Below, piece by piece: positions 23,336-36,430 of a stretch of DNA of 45,386 nucleotides (position 1 is its first letter; every line of letters starts with the position of its first letter). Source of the stretch: Bigelowiella natans CCMP2755. Lineage: Eukaryota > Cercozoa > Chlorarachniophyceae. The DNA is taken from positions 1 through 45,386 of the forward strand of contig ADNK01000899.1 in assembly GCA_000320545.1 (NCBI GenBank), given 5' to 3'. The translations under genes were made by a program, and so were the position numbers. The notes beneath the pieces were generated by a model, which saw nothing but the letters and a program-made list of their open reading frames with translations, did no database searches and had not been told where the DNA came from.

Positions 23336-25202
23336 TTCCCTTCATTAACAGCACAAGAAGAATGTAGATTTCATCATCATCCATATTGTTGTACTCGCGA
23401 AGACGAGATAATCGTTAATACTTGTAGATATTATCGTACGCACTACTGTATCATAGGTCTAACAGATGATAACACTCACTACTTTGAATTTCAGTTCCAT
23501 CTTCTAGCTTCGTTCCAGATGCAAACTGAACCTATTTGCATATTGCCTTCATCATCACTATCATCATTATCATCATCATCATCATCATCATCATCACACA
23601 CACTCTAGACTTACTTACTTACCCCCCAAGTGTCATATAGATTACTGCCCAATCCTGCCCAACCTTGCTGCATCACAACCCGGATTCCTAAATTTAAAAC
23701 AGCAGCCAGAATACATAAACAAACAAACAAATAAATAAATAAAACGGGGCAAGAATACCGAACTATTACTATTATTATTATGAACAAATGACGAACATAT
23801 TGAATCCGTAATGATAGATTTTACCATTTCTATATGATAAAGATACCGATTTTAAAAATTAGCACCTCATTTATAGTTGGTGTTCATGTTCCACCACTTA
23901 CTATTGATGACACTAAAGATGATAAGAACCCTATCATTGTTATTGTTATTATTATCATAATTACTGTCTTTATTCTTAGTTTTTCCACTATAGATTGGTG
24001 ATGCACACCTGCAATCCTCGCAGCCTCGGCCACTACTTTACTGAAAAAGATGAAGAAAGAGAAGAAGAGAAAGAAAGGTAGTAGTAGTAGTAGTAGTGGT
24101 AGTGGCAGTAGCAATTATATGAGAGAAAATGTTATAGATATAAGTTGAAGAAGGGAGAGGAGTAGGAAGAGGGGGATTAGATTTCAGCATTAGATTACGA
24201 CATACAACAATTAAGATTACATTTGAGTCTATAAGAGTATCAAAAACAAAATGATATCATGGTCTCAAGCTTGTTACTACAACAACAACTACTACTCCTA
24301 CTACTACTTTTCCTTGTACCTTACTCGCTTAGGATTCACAAGCACACATGATCCAAAGCCTGATTAAAAGAAGAAGGAATAATACTAATTAGATTATAAT
24401 TCCAAAGAGGAAGAAAAATAACACCAACATCAACACCAACACCAACACCAACATCAACGAATATTGAAGATGTACAATTTTGATATTTTCAATGAATATG
24501 ATCTGATTTACATTTATTGTCAGGTATAATATATCTATATTCTGGGTTCCCACGGACTTCTCCTCCTCCTTCTCCAACTACTACACTCCTTCTCCTCCTC
24601 CTCCTCCTCCTACTACTTCAACGACTACCAACAAAAAGCGGTGGGCCTCGTTTTGCATCGTCTCTCTTTATCCATGAAGCAATATCAGTTGGGGGCTCAC
24701 CCTTGAATCCGCTTAAGACCATTCATTTAGGCAGCAGCACAAGGATAGACAAGTAGTACAAAGTTGAGGTATAATAGCACATAGTTGGACAAACAAACAT
24801 CACTTGCTACACGTATACTAACACCGAACATATGCATATTTTAAGAAGATTACTTGTTGAAATAACAACACACACCTTCCCTCTAACTCGCAGAATCCAG
24901 CTATACTAATATGTCGTCCCCAATCTGCCGGCTTAGGAATAAGACTTGAGCTCCTAGTAACGAAGGGAGATACATCAAAACAACAACCATTGCAATAATA
25001 CCGTATTCAATCACGAGTAAATTCATTCAGATTATTCTCATTATTCTCACCAAACATAAGTGAAAGGAACTTCGCGCTCGTTTACAACATTTGAGCCCTA
25101 AATAACAACGAAAAAATAATCATGTTCTTAATGATATGAAAGCTGAGAAAGCAAAAAATAACAAATAAATGTTATACATATATAATATCTACACACACAC
25201 AA

Positions 25203-25257
<55 letters not shown>

Positions 25258-26177
25258 ATAAAATAAGTGCATATTCAAATTCTTATTATGGACACAAAAC
25301 GCACGTGTAGAAGACTCAATACTATTACGACGAGGTGGTACTTCTTTCCATGAAAGAGGCAGTCCATGCGCCTTTCGAAACTTCTGGAATATCTTAGACA
25401 TCCCAACCTGTACAGTGAAAAAGAAGGAAGAGAATATAGTAAAATAAAAATAATATTTACTAATTTGAGATAAAGTTCCGTTGAAGTTACTAAATATGGC
25501 ATTATTTTCGCAACAAAAACACTAATGCGATTAAAAAACTGATGGGGTTGATAGATGCTATACTTACATAAAGCAAAGGCCAAAAAAACGAACATTTACA
25601 TGAATGCAATAAAAAATAATTAATTAAAGGTGAAATTACAAATACATCTCTCTTTGATTACCTGTGCAAACTTATCCACTTTATAATACGAAAATATGTT
25701 TGTATTCTTCCATGCATCCGCTAGAGGAAAAAAACAAAATAGTACAAAGATTAGTACGTGGCAACTGATACCAATAGTTGTTCTTGTAATACTACTCTTT
25801 CTGCTCCTGTTGTATAGGCATGATGATACAAAAGGACTTCTTTTTCTTTTTCTTCTTCTTCTGAATAGCCCCTTCTTCTTCTTCTTCTTCTTCTTCTTCT
25901 TCTATCTACACCAACGTAATCGAGGAACAATACAAAATATGAACACAGTACTACTACTACTACTAGTAGTACATGTTTTTGCTTGTCTAAAGTCTTTCAC
26001 CACTTCCGATACGACCTACAATGTTGTTACAACAAATCATGTTGCTTGTCACTTTTCTTTTTATTCAGGAAAAGAAGAATGAGGGCAGGAAGAAGGAGGA
26101 GGAGGAGGTGGGAGATTGAGTGCTGTGTGTTGATTGTGGTGATTTCCAGTTCCAATTGGTGATTAGATACAGCAGGT

Positions 26178-26216
<39 letters not shown>

Positions 26217-27117
26217 ATATCAAAATACTCGGTATGATTATGTCAAGGCACCTATTGCCCACCTCACAATAAAACCACATATTTTACGGTTTGTGTTTCT
26301 ATCGTAGATATGAATAACAAAGACATTTCCCTCTCCCTTCCTCTCCCCCACCCCCCCCTCTCTCTCCCTTTTACATTGTGCTGGATCCTATGATAAGAAG
26401 ATTAAGCAAACATACACAATAATAATGAGGCAGAGCATGGAGAACAACGTTATAAATTAACTAGGAGAACAAAATTCCCTAAAATTAACTAGAGATCGCA
26501 GTCCCTTCATTATATTAATGAGGATGATGATGATCATGATGATCATGATGATAAGAAGTGGAAAATGAGATTAGCTGACTCTGTGGTAGGTGATGAAGGA
26601 GAAGATTCGACATCTTGCTTATTATAAGCAATATTTGCCAAAGGATGTGGAAAGGCCTAGAACATTAATTAAAAACAAAACAAAAAGTATGAATGCATGG
26701 AAGAAATAGCTTATCAGACAAGATAAACCACATTCATTAGTATTTTTCTTCTTTTCTTGTGACTCTCTCTCCACCACCACCACCACCACCTCTGTAGATG
26801 TCGAAGGCATTGCAAAAAACAACATCATGTGTAGTGCTACCTCTGTAGGAGTCCAAGGCATTGTAAAAAACATGTGTAAAGGTACCCCCATTGCCTCCGC
26901 CAAATGAATGTGCGAGTACCTAGTCAAGTTTATGAAAGAGAAGGAGAAATATGTAAAGTACAAATAAATATGCAAGCACTTATTGTCTGGTGCTATAAGA
27001 CTTTTTGTCCATCATATGCTGTTCATATACCCAATGGTCTCCGCGATATCATCCCCCTATTGACTTGACTTTTCTTCTTGATCATCATCATCATCTTCTT
27101 CTTCTTCTTCTTCTTCT

Positions 27118-27159
<42 letters not shown>

Positions 27160-27631
27160 TCCTGTAACTTCTTACGTAGTTGGGTTAGAAATCACAGCAT
27201 CTGCTTTGAAGGGACCACTCTTTCCTTCCTAAAAACATCGTATTAATTCATTGGAATAGTAACCGGTGATGACAATCGATCAGATACATTATTATTATTA
27301 TTATTATCATGAGTTTTCCCCTTCTGTCTATTCCTATTACCTTGTCTTCTGCATTGGCTCCTTCCCAGCCAGACATGATTATTTCCTAAACGAACGATAC
27401 ATATTAAGAAAGATGTTGTTGATAGCGATGATGATCATGATCATGATGCTATTGATGACGACGTTTACAATGAAAGTAGTATTTGTAGCACCTCCATCGT
27501 AGCCATTCGTCGAGAGGTATCTTTCCAGAATTTAGATGAAAAGAATTGCGTCACTGTCGGCATCATCTGCTCAAGTAATAGTAGCATGAATGATGAATGC
27601 ATAGATGATCAGAAAGATGAGACGATAGTTG

Positions 27632-27667
<36 letters not shown>

Positions 27668-27754
27668 TATACTTGCATATTTACCTGTCCTTTGGTCTCA
27701 ACCATATCTTTCATGAGTTCCTTTGGATCTACCCACCGCCACCACAAAAAACCA

Positions 27755-27788
<34 letters not shown>

Positions 27789-27877
27789 GTGTTGTATCCA
27801 ATTATTAACAAGGCCATTGTGTGACTGGCTAATAATTTACTGAGGAGGAGCATTTAATTGTATGTGATGGATGTGAG

Positions 27878-27920
<43 letters not shown>

Positions 27921-30900
27921 TTCAGAATAGTAGTAGGAGCAAGGTGATAAATGTGTAGTGTGGTCATCATCATCATCATCATGATGTTGGTGCTTTGTAC
28001 TTCACCTCCTCCTAGCGGGTAGAATTCTAGACCATGATCCATAACAAACTTCCTGGTGGTTAAGATAGAATATTTCATAATTTAGATCTTCTACTACTTT
28101 TACCAGCTGGCTAGCCTTCTTATGGTGTGATGTAAGAATGGGTAGGACAGCATTCGAAAGCACACCATCCATCTCTTTCTAATTTATTCTTTACTTCCTG
28201 CTATAATTCAATTTCTCGTAGAACAACTCTAATAATTTGTTGTGAGCACTGTTTCATCTCTTTGTGTAATGTTTGGCAAACTGACCGAAAATTTGCATGT
28301 GTAGCTATCCTAACACGATGTCCATCTCGAGAGAGCTTTTGGGCTAAATATGAGAAATACAAAAAAATAATGATAATGATGAAAACACAAGAGAACTTGA
28401 AAACAATCAATATCTAGTAATGTTAAATTATTGCAGTAGCATAGTTGAGAAACTACTCCTCTTGCGGTGTGTGATGTTTCCAATGCTAACACTGAAAAAG
28501 AAAACTTATCGATGTGCCGCTGTTGCTTGCAGCGCTGCATATGATGTTTAAACATGATCAACAGGCAAGCAAAATACTAGTCACAGAGTGTAGTCTCGTT
28601 ACCAATAGGGATGAATGGCTGAACATCTCCTCGAGACCCACATATTTCAATCACTATTGTGAGTTGTGGAATTGATAATCCTAATTGATGATGATCATCA
28701 TAGTCATGACACATTTAATCATGTATAATCATCTGCATTAATTCAAAATCCAATTCATCATTTTACTTGTCAAATCCGAGGGTGTGAGATTTTTTACTGA
28801 TGAGATCATTTCCTTCAACCTCCTGTGATCATCATTGTCATCATCATCATCATCATAAACAGAAGAACCATGAATTGGTGATATGCTATTATATTCATTT
28901 TGGCGATGATGTGAGAAGTAGAATTTACTCGAATCGGTTTATCCTATTAAAAATTGATGATATGTTCTCTCCCTGTTCTCTCCCTGTTCTCTCCCTGTTC
29001 TTTCTCAAAAACTGACCGTATTGTCGATATGCGCTCGATTCGATCTAGCAACCAACCCGGAGGATGTATTAGAACAACAGGATTATTTGGGCACATAAGT
29101 ATCATTGATATTGGTAGATTATACCGAGTTGACAATAGTCTACTAGTGCAACAATTACTTACTAATGTTAGTTACTTTTGGTATCTTGTAGTCGGTTAAT
29201 AGGAGCTAAACAGTTCATCCATTCCCAAAAGGTTACGCCTAATCATAATATTATATTAATAACAATAACCATTTGTTAAAGAGGAGGAGGAGGGGGGAAG
29301 CATCATCACCCTTTTCCCTTGCAGTAAGGATATCCTTGAAATCGGGAGGATCCTCACTTATTTTGCTCAGAGAGCTTTTCAATAGTAAAGATTGAATGTC
29401 TTCTAAAGAGACTACATTCTCCCTCTTTGCATCCATTGCATGAAAGACTAATGCCGCCGCCTATGCAGAAACGAAAAATTACGAAGAGATAAAACAAGAT
29501 ATCTTTATATTCGAGAAAATATTCTAGTTGCTCTTTTATCTTTCTCTATTTGTAATACTAATAATGAATCTCTCCACCTTCAGCTGGGCGCTTGGAAATT
29601 TTAGAACTGTGAAACCAAGCTCAAGAATGTCAGTCTTGTGTAATCCAGATGTCTTGCAGCAACAACAACGAACAATATTTTATTATAACAACAATAGGTG
29701 GTTTCACCGCATAATAATTCGTTAGTTGTAGAAAGATAAAGGGAATGTACTACTACCATCACTATTACTACAACTCTTACCCTCCCTTCTACTACTAAAA
29801 CTACCATTTTGCACCAAATGGATGGAATGCTGAACAATGCATAACAATGCATACATCTATGAAACAGAATACACCAGCACTCACCTTAAACAAACTAACA
29901 AATCTCTCTTTATCCACCTGAAATAGCATTAAACAGAATAATGAATATTGAAAATCATCGTTGTTACTTTGATGCCATCTACCTTTTTGGTATTTTGTCT
30001 CCGTAGTTGGTGGTGGTGCTGTTGCGACGATGGTTGATGATTGAGGCCATTATGCTCATGTTTAGACTCCCGAACAGTACTATCATGAGTATCCTCACCA
30101 TCGGTAGGATCTGCTGTTGTTGCTGCTGCTTTCACTTGGGATATTGTGACTGGAGATTGGAAAGACACTCGCATAGTATCTGGGTTGAACCTTGTACGAA
30201 ATAGCCAAGACTTAGTGAGGAATTATACTTTCACTTTTTAACAACATGTAACTACTATGACAGTAATTTGACACAATCTTGCATAATTACCATCATCATT
30301 ATACAACTTACTTAGCAACATTACATATTACCATAGATGCCGCTTAGAATCGAGTTCCACACACTAGAGAACATCAAATTAAAGTCCTCATTATAATAAT
30401 AAGCTTCGACTACGCAAGTACGCTTGAGTTCAACTAGAAACTGTGTACCTCTATCCATACTTCATCATTTTTCTTCTGCACCGAGATTCCAAGCATCTTT
30501 TGTTGTAAAGTTGCTTTTTAGAAGGGAAGAAGCTAATGCTACGCTCGTTTTGAATGCTACCACTACCTCTTTAACTCCTTCGATATCCATCAATTTGAAA
30601 ACCTGTACATATGATGATGATTCAAACTTACATTCAAATAGAATTACAGAATGGAATTATGAGAATATGAAAATAAATGGATGCACAATGGACTGCTCAA
30701 ATCGAAAAGGTCTGTGTGATTTCAAAGTTGTATTAGCTATTTTTATTGTAATTTGGATCTTACACTACTTTATTGTTGACAAATTCTTCGTTTTTCGCCC
30801 ATTCGTGAACCATGTACTCTGTTATATCACCTGATAGTTATTAGACTGTAGTAAACAAATGTATTAATACGGCTGACTTCGGAAACAAACCATCGCCTTG

Positions 30901-32177
30901 CGTAAGAGAGCTCCAAAGAGAGTTCAGATAATCTATCTGAACATATGATGACGCATTGACAATTCTTTTCAGAAATCATGCTAATTATGAAGTCCTAGAT
31001 TTCTTCAGAAATCGTGCTAATTATGGACTAGTATCGTAAATTCCTAAATTTCTTCCCAACCGTCATCAGGTAAAGTACCACCTTATGCATGCCCTTTGTG
31101 CAATGTACAGAGCTTTGTTTGCCATTTTTCATGATCCGACTTACTTGAACCAACTATTGACATTCAAATGTGTATTCACAGATTATATATAATTTTTCAA
31201 GCATGATGCCTCTGACCTTTCTGCCATCTCACACAGTAGTCGTGATTACTACTCATTGCAGTAATATCACAAAAATAATATACATAGGTTCACCATCCCC
31301 GCCTTTTACTACTCATTCATTGCAGCATCATCATAGAAAATGCATCATTATAGGTCCACCATCACCACCATCACCACCACCTTTACCTTTTCTCCAGGTA
31401 GAGCTGGCGCTGCCGTCTGTTTTTTCCTACATGTGAGTGAGTGTGCTTATCATCCAAAGTAAGGAAGAAGGAGAAGGATAAACACTTCAATAATTACCAT
31501 CGTATTTTTTGGTCGCCCACCATGTTACTTTCATCATAAATAACAAGATCGTATCTCATCGATGCCGATATCCCTCCATCGGTCTTTTTCCAAGTTTCGC
31601 CGACTTCTATTCGCTTCGGCCCCGCTATGACTATACCCCCCTTTGGAAATCCGAATTTGTCCGGCATAACATTTGAAATAGGAATAAGAATGAAGTCTCG
31701 ATGAGTAAATGTTATTATTTATGAAGATTGTGCTAACCTTGAGCCTGATCTCTGCCGTTACAGGAAATTTAGCATCGTTTTCAATCGCTATTGTAATCCC
31801 CTATTTCAAATATATGACACTGTTATCCAGCATACTTTCGATTTTTAAATAAAGATCTTTAGCTTACCATGTCTATGGAAGCTTCATGGACTGAAGACCA
31901 CCCCGATTTCTGTTAGGAGGTACACTCAATTTTTCATCTCTATAATATTGCCCATCATCACCGTGGCTTCCTTCCTTAAGCTAGCATACTAACATACATG
32001 CACGTGTTAGCCCCTCATGCAAGAAGCAACAACCTAAGCTAACCCTATATCATATCTCGTATGGAAGTACCTCATTTTTCACTACTACCGAGCGTTTCCG
32101 GTTCTGGGGCAGTGGTCGAGATAAAAACGACATTGATCCATCACATGCGACAACAAAATTGTAAGTCTTAGTACTAA
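20997..32177 (-). CDS. Sterol 3-beta-glucosyltransferase (UGT80/ATG26-like) with N-terminal extension
   Basis: About 38 minus-strand exons. N-terminal part: 32177-32071 (first ATG at 32133), 31909-31868, 31800-31738, 31696-31498, 31426-31387, unplaced exon(s), 30602-30567, 30363-30332, 30190-29983, 29917-29885, 29460-29310, 29044-29017, 28822-28767. Transferase part: 28653-28603, 28343-28286, 28052-28006, 27728-27685, 27566-27492, 27385-27341, 27228-27176, 26919-26841, 26656-26612, 26015-25973, 25720-25662, 25407-25342, 25097-25051, 24953-24876, 24711-24629, 24359-24320, 24040-24009, 23687-23646, 23531-23480 (phase unresolved), 22913-22886, 22589-22544, 22299-22250, 22107-22066, 21945-21869, 21482-21443, 21092-20997. 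Family motifs in order: GSRGDVQPF, GHRVRIATH, EFYPLGGDPKELM, FKADAVISNP, HLAEAMGVPLHMFFTMPWTP, FPHPLAN, IPKPADWG, GFGSCV, HSWLF, HHGGAGTT and PFFGDQPFWG. The enzyme moves glucose from UDP-glucose to the sterol 3-OH at membranes. The extension contains a degenerate EF-hand-like loop (DAKRENVVSLED) and an unassigned beta-rich part; the join between the exons at 31738 and 31696 is out of phase. It is possible that the N-terminal part is a separate gene. Confidence 0.88.
21494..21529. repeat. (TA)n microsatellite
   Basis: A pure TA run in an intron of the sterol glucosyltransferase gene. Confidence 0.95.
22320..22349. repeat. (GAA)n microsatellite
   Basis: About ten GAA units, read TTC on the coding strand. 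It lies upstream of the acceptor at 22300 and acts as pyrimidine tract for the exon encoding PFFGDQ. Confidence 0.9.
25190..25254. repeat. (CA)n-(TA)n compound microsatellite
   Basis: CA units run into TA units in an intron of the sterol glucosyltransferase gene. Confidence 0.95.
25867..25903. repeat. (TTC)n microsatellite
   Basis: About twelve TTC units in an intron of the sterol glucosyltransferase gene. Confidence 0.9.
26180..26214. repeat. (CA)n microsatellite
   Basis: A near-pure CA run in an intron of the sterol glucosyltransferase gene. Confidence 0.95.
27088..27154. repeat. (TTC)n-(TAC)n compound microsatellite
   Basis: TTC triplets followed by TAC triplets, within the intron just left of the exon at 27176-27228. 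Confidence 0.9.
27633..27664. repeat. (AT)n microsatellite
   Basis: A pure AT run in an intron of the sterol glucosyltransferase gene. Nearby (ATC)n at 27758-27789 and (GA)n at 27880-27917 lie in the next intron. Confidence 0.95.
28966..29002. repeat. 11-bp tandem repeat TCTCTCCCTGT
   Basis: Three consecutive copies of TCTCTCCCTGT; on the coding (minus) strand it is purine-rich, in the intron following the exon at 29044-29017. Confidence 0.85.
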
Positions 32178-32692
32178 AAACGGAGTGTGATATGTTGTCA
32201 TCCTGTTGTCTTTGTCTTCTTCAGCTTCAGAGTTCTTCGTATGATTCATTCGCAATGGTGGAGGACATCATAAGAACAGACTGAGAAGAGCGTAGTCAAC
32301 AGAACACACTTGGCGTGACAACAACAACAAGGTAAACTGTAGCAAATGAACAGATGTATACCATATCTTAAGAAGAAATACAACAAGAGGCATCATCGTC
32401 ATTATCAGAATCATCATCATTATCACCAGCTCATCAAATCGACAGCACACCAGCTTCTAAGAAATTCACGGAAAGGCCTACATTAAACTATGTCCCATAG
32501 CCATAATGGACTTCCTGAAGAGAAAATAAAATACACCCAATTTATATTAAGTAGCACCCAAAAGCAAATAACAACTGAGGATACTCTATTTCTGGAGAAG
32601 TGTTTGGACAAATGTTAGATAGATTTGGGAAATGGTGACTGGTATCGATAATGTACCGTACTAATGAATCATCTACTCCCACCATTTTTCAG
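32178..32692. promoter_or_regulatory. Divergent intergenic space between glucosyltransferase and kinesin genes
   Basis: The predicted 5' ends of the minus-strand glucosyltransferase and plus-strand kinesin genes face each other here, so both promoters should lie in this half kilobase. I see no coding exon I can defend; a minus-strand ATG near 32272 opens a short frame but does not splice in phase to the next exon. The plus-strand side ends in CCATTTTTCAG immediately before the kinesin ATG, which looks like a splice acceptor. Confidence 0.35.
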
Positions 32693-32846
32693 ATGAGTGA
32701 CACGGTGCGTGTTGTCACTCGGATTCGGCCGTTTATAAAGAATGAAGCAAAGGTCTGAATGTTATGTTTGAGACTACTACTACTACCACTACTATCTACT
32801 ACATGAACTATTATTATTATTCGAATAGACATGAAGTATTAAGAAT

Positions 32847-32882
<36 letters not shown>

Positions 32883-33507
32883 CCTTATAACAAGAAATAA
32901 TAAAAATATTATAACAATTATAAGTATCAAGAGACTGTACTTGTAGGAGTGTTCAAGTGTAGTCAGGGTGTTTCAAAATGCTCAAGGAAGAGGCGACAAG
33001 ACAACGGCAACTGTGAGAGTATATGATAAAGCAATAAAAGGCTCTTCGGCGGTACAAAATAATAAAAATAATATTGAAATATGACTTCAGTATATTGGAA
33101 TACAATGAGAGCATCTTTTCAGTTACCGTGTTGAATTATTCAGGAAGATCTAGACACACATCGCTCATTTTCCTTCGATTGTGCTTTTGGCCCCGAGGCA
33201 TCTCAGGAGAAGGTGGCCAAATTTATTAGTAGAATTTGCTTCGCTGGTGGTTTTAAGCCAAAAGAGAGTCCTAATTGAATCATGATCTATTATCACTGTC
33301 GAGACATGAGTAGTAGCATACTAATCAATCTATTATTATCACTGTCGAGACATTAGTAGTAGCATACTGTGACGACGACAACTCTGATGACGATGAAAAG
33401 GAGAAGCACCGCAATCAAATCAAGGCAATACTGATCGATTGTTCTATTTCCCCTCCTCCCAGGTGTATGAAGAAGCTGTAAGGCCTATCATCATGAAATG
33501 TCTAGAG

Positions 33508-33538
<31 letters not shown>

Positions 33539-33751
33539 AAGTAGAAGTAGTAGTAGCACTCTAAGCTATCATTAATATCTTCGCCCAACTGGTAGTAGCA
33601 CCCTAACCTATCATTAATATCTTCACCCAACTGGTTTAGAAGAGAGAGAGTGTAGAATCATGAATAACAACGAGATTTTGGACATTTACGAAGCATTACT
33701 GCATGGTCTCACACCACCTTATCATTGTGTGTTCGTCTGCGGTAGGTGCTG

Positions 33752-33789
<38 letters not shown>

Positions 33790-34756
33790 GAAATTTACCA
33801 TGTACTATATTAAAATATTACTAGCTGTGTATAGCTACGTTGATCGTTCTGTACCTGTCCTCCTCCACCTCTTTTCAGGGATTCAACGCCACGATTCTAG
33901 CGTATGGTCAGACTTCAAGTGGAAAGACACATACTATGATGGGAGATATTACCACGACCACCGACTCGGCACAGGCTGGGATGACACCAAGAGCTATAAA
34001 TCACATCTTCAACTACATTGCATCTTGTCTCAAGGAGCAGATGGCGGTTCCAGATGGTGATGACCACAAGGAGGATAAAGAGGAGGGGGGGGATTGCCGA
34101 CAGTTCGTCGTTACCTTGTCTTTTCTTGAGATTTATAATGAGAAGGTACAAGTAATAATAAAGTGTATTATTATTTATTCGTGTGCTAATAAAAGAGACG
34201 ACGACGATGGCGACGAAGAAGAACCAGAAGAAGAAGAGGAGGAGGAAGAGGATAAGGGGGATGAGTAGATGTTAAACTACCTCCTCTTCACACACAAAAC
34301 AAAATAATTCCTAGTAATCACATCATATTAGGTTCGCGACTTGCTCACTAAGACCATTTCAAGAAAGAACAAGGCTAAATCACCGCTCTCGTCTCCTACT
34401 GAGAATAAGGGAGGGTTGAAAATTCGCATGAATAAAAAGGGTAGTAGTTGTAGTAGTAGTAGTAGTAGTAGTAGTAGCAGTTACAGTAGCATGTGTAGTG
34501 TGAAGTAGGTATATATTCGTGATATTGATGCATGGCCATATCACTTATTATGTGTGTGCTCACTTTGGTATTATTATTGCGGTAAATGCGTATCAATAAA
34601 TAAGTTCTTCTTTGTGTGCAGCAGTAGTAAGTAGTAAGTAGTAAGTAGCAGCACCATGTATATCCGTGGTCATGATCGTGATGATAATCATCATTATCAT
34701 CAGGGGGTTTTATTGTTCCCGACCTAAGCACTCACTTAGTCACAGATGCAAATCAG

Positions 34757-34789
<33 letters not shown>

Positions 34790-36397
34790 AACATAGTAAA
34801 TGGTGCATTGTTATTATTGCTATTATTATTCTTATTATATTTTGCTTATCAAGAATTCTACCTTCTGCTGCAAGCTAGGATTGCCCTCAAAACCTAAATA
34901 AATCATATGATTAGAGTTGTTACAGCTGTCTGAAAATCAATAGTTGAAACAATTTTGAGTATTTGTACATAATGGTGGGTCGTTATTCTGTTGACGATGA
35001 TGAGGAGAGCATGCAGGAACGCATTATCGATGAATGACTACTACTCTCATTTCTTCTTGTTGTTGCCTATAATGTTTGATCATACTTGTAAGAATACTAC
35101 CACTACTGCTATTACTGCTACAACTACTACAACTTCTTCTACTACTACTACTACTACTACTACTTCTTAGGTTTATCAACTGATAAAAAGGGGCAACAAG
35201 GTGCTGCCTCCTAATGAATCAAATAATTAATTGCATTAGTACTCAACAGTAACACCACAATAACGCCTCATCCAATGTTTCACCATCATCCATTCTTTTA
35301 GTGCTAATTAACCGCAATACTTCTTATTACTGCTGCTTCAACAACAACAACAACAACAATATCAATATTTGATTTTAATTCATAGAATCGGTCAGTGGCA
35401 GCTACACACCAAAACAGTGTATCAAGCAGATCACACAGCATTCTCACTCTCTGTGTGGAAAGGTGCTAGTAGTGGCGTTGTAGCAGTAAATATGAGAACA
35501 ACAACAAGAAGAAGTTTATCGAATGTAGATTAGCTGTATGATCCTCCTCGTGGTTTGATTTCTCCACAGCTTCACCTTTTGTTGTCATATGTTTGATCAA
35601 CTACTTTCAATTATTACACTTTTATCGTTCTCTTCTTCTTGTCCTTTGAAGAAGTGTCTTCTTCTTCGTCAATTTTGATTACATTTTCCTCCTCTCCTTC
35701 CCCTTCCACCCCCCTCACCATATTCACTATTCCTCCTTTGCCTTTGTGTGGTTACAGTGGAAGGCGAAACAAGGGCAAAATGATGGTTGTGAAGTCTAAA
35801 CTGAACCTGGTAGTTGAGTTCCAATCCTAGTGTTACTCCTCCTCCTCCTCCTCCTCCTCAATGCTGCTGCTACTATTATCATCATCATCATCTGTCGACA
35901 TAAATAGGGGGGGCAGCATACTATTATCATCATCATCATCTGTCGACATAATAAATAGGGGGGGCAGCATACAACATATGCTACTATTCTCTGTCAACGA
36001 TAAGAAGTATCGTCATTCGCATTGCCCTCCTCCGAATTACCATCATCTATCATCTATCATCTATCATCTATCATCTGTCATCAAAATTAGGTTGATTTAG
36101 CTGGATCAGAGCGATTCCAAGCGCAATCCTCAGAAAGACAGAAAGAGAGCAGCAACATCAATAAATCTCTCAACACCCTTGGTAAGATAATGAATTAAGT
36201 ACACACTACTACTAAAATCCCCATACATTACGAACATATCTTCTTACAGTTGTTGTCTTCTTATAATCAGGCAATGTCATTGCTGCTTTAAGTGCTGTTG
36301 GTAATACTACTACTACTACTGGATCAAGAAAGAAGCCTTTTGTGCCGTATAGAGACTCAGCGCTCACAAAATTGCTTTCTGATTCATTGGGTATTAC

Positions 36398-36430
<33 letters not shown>

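Noticed and set aside
30424-30834. 136-codon plus-strand open frame ending in a hydrophobic segment
   Set aside because: It begins with TTG, not ATG, and overlaps a minus-strand exon of the glucosyltransferase gene; I see no splice partners.
33840-34268. Kinesin P-loop exon reading on to an acidic C-terminus (stop at 34268)
   Set aside because: The exon ends at the donor at 34146; the acidic tail is intronic GAA/GAC repeat, and the next exon continues the motor in phase.
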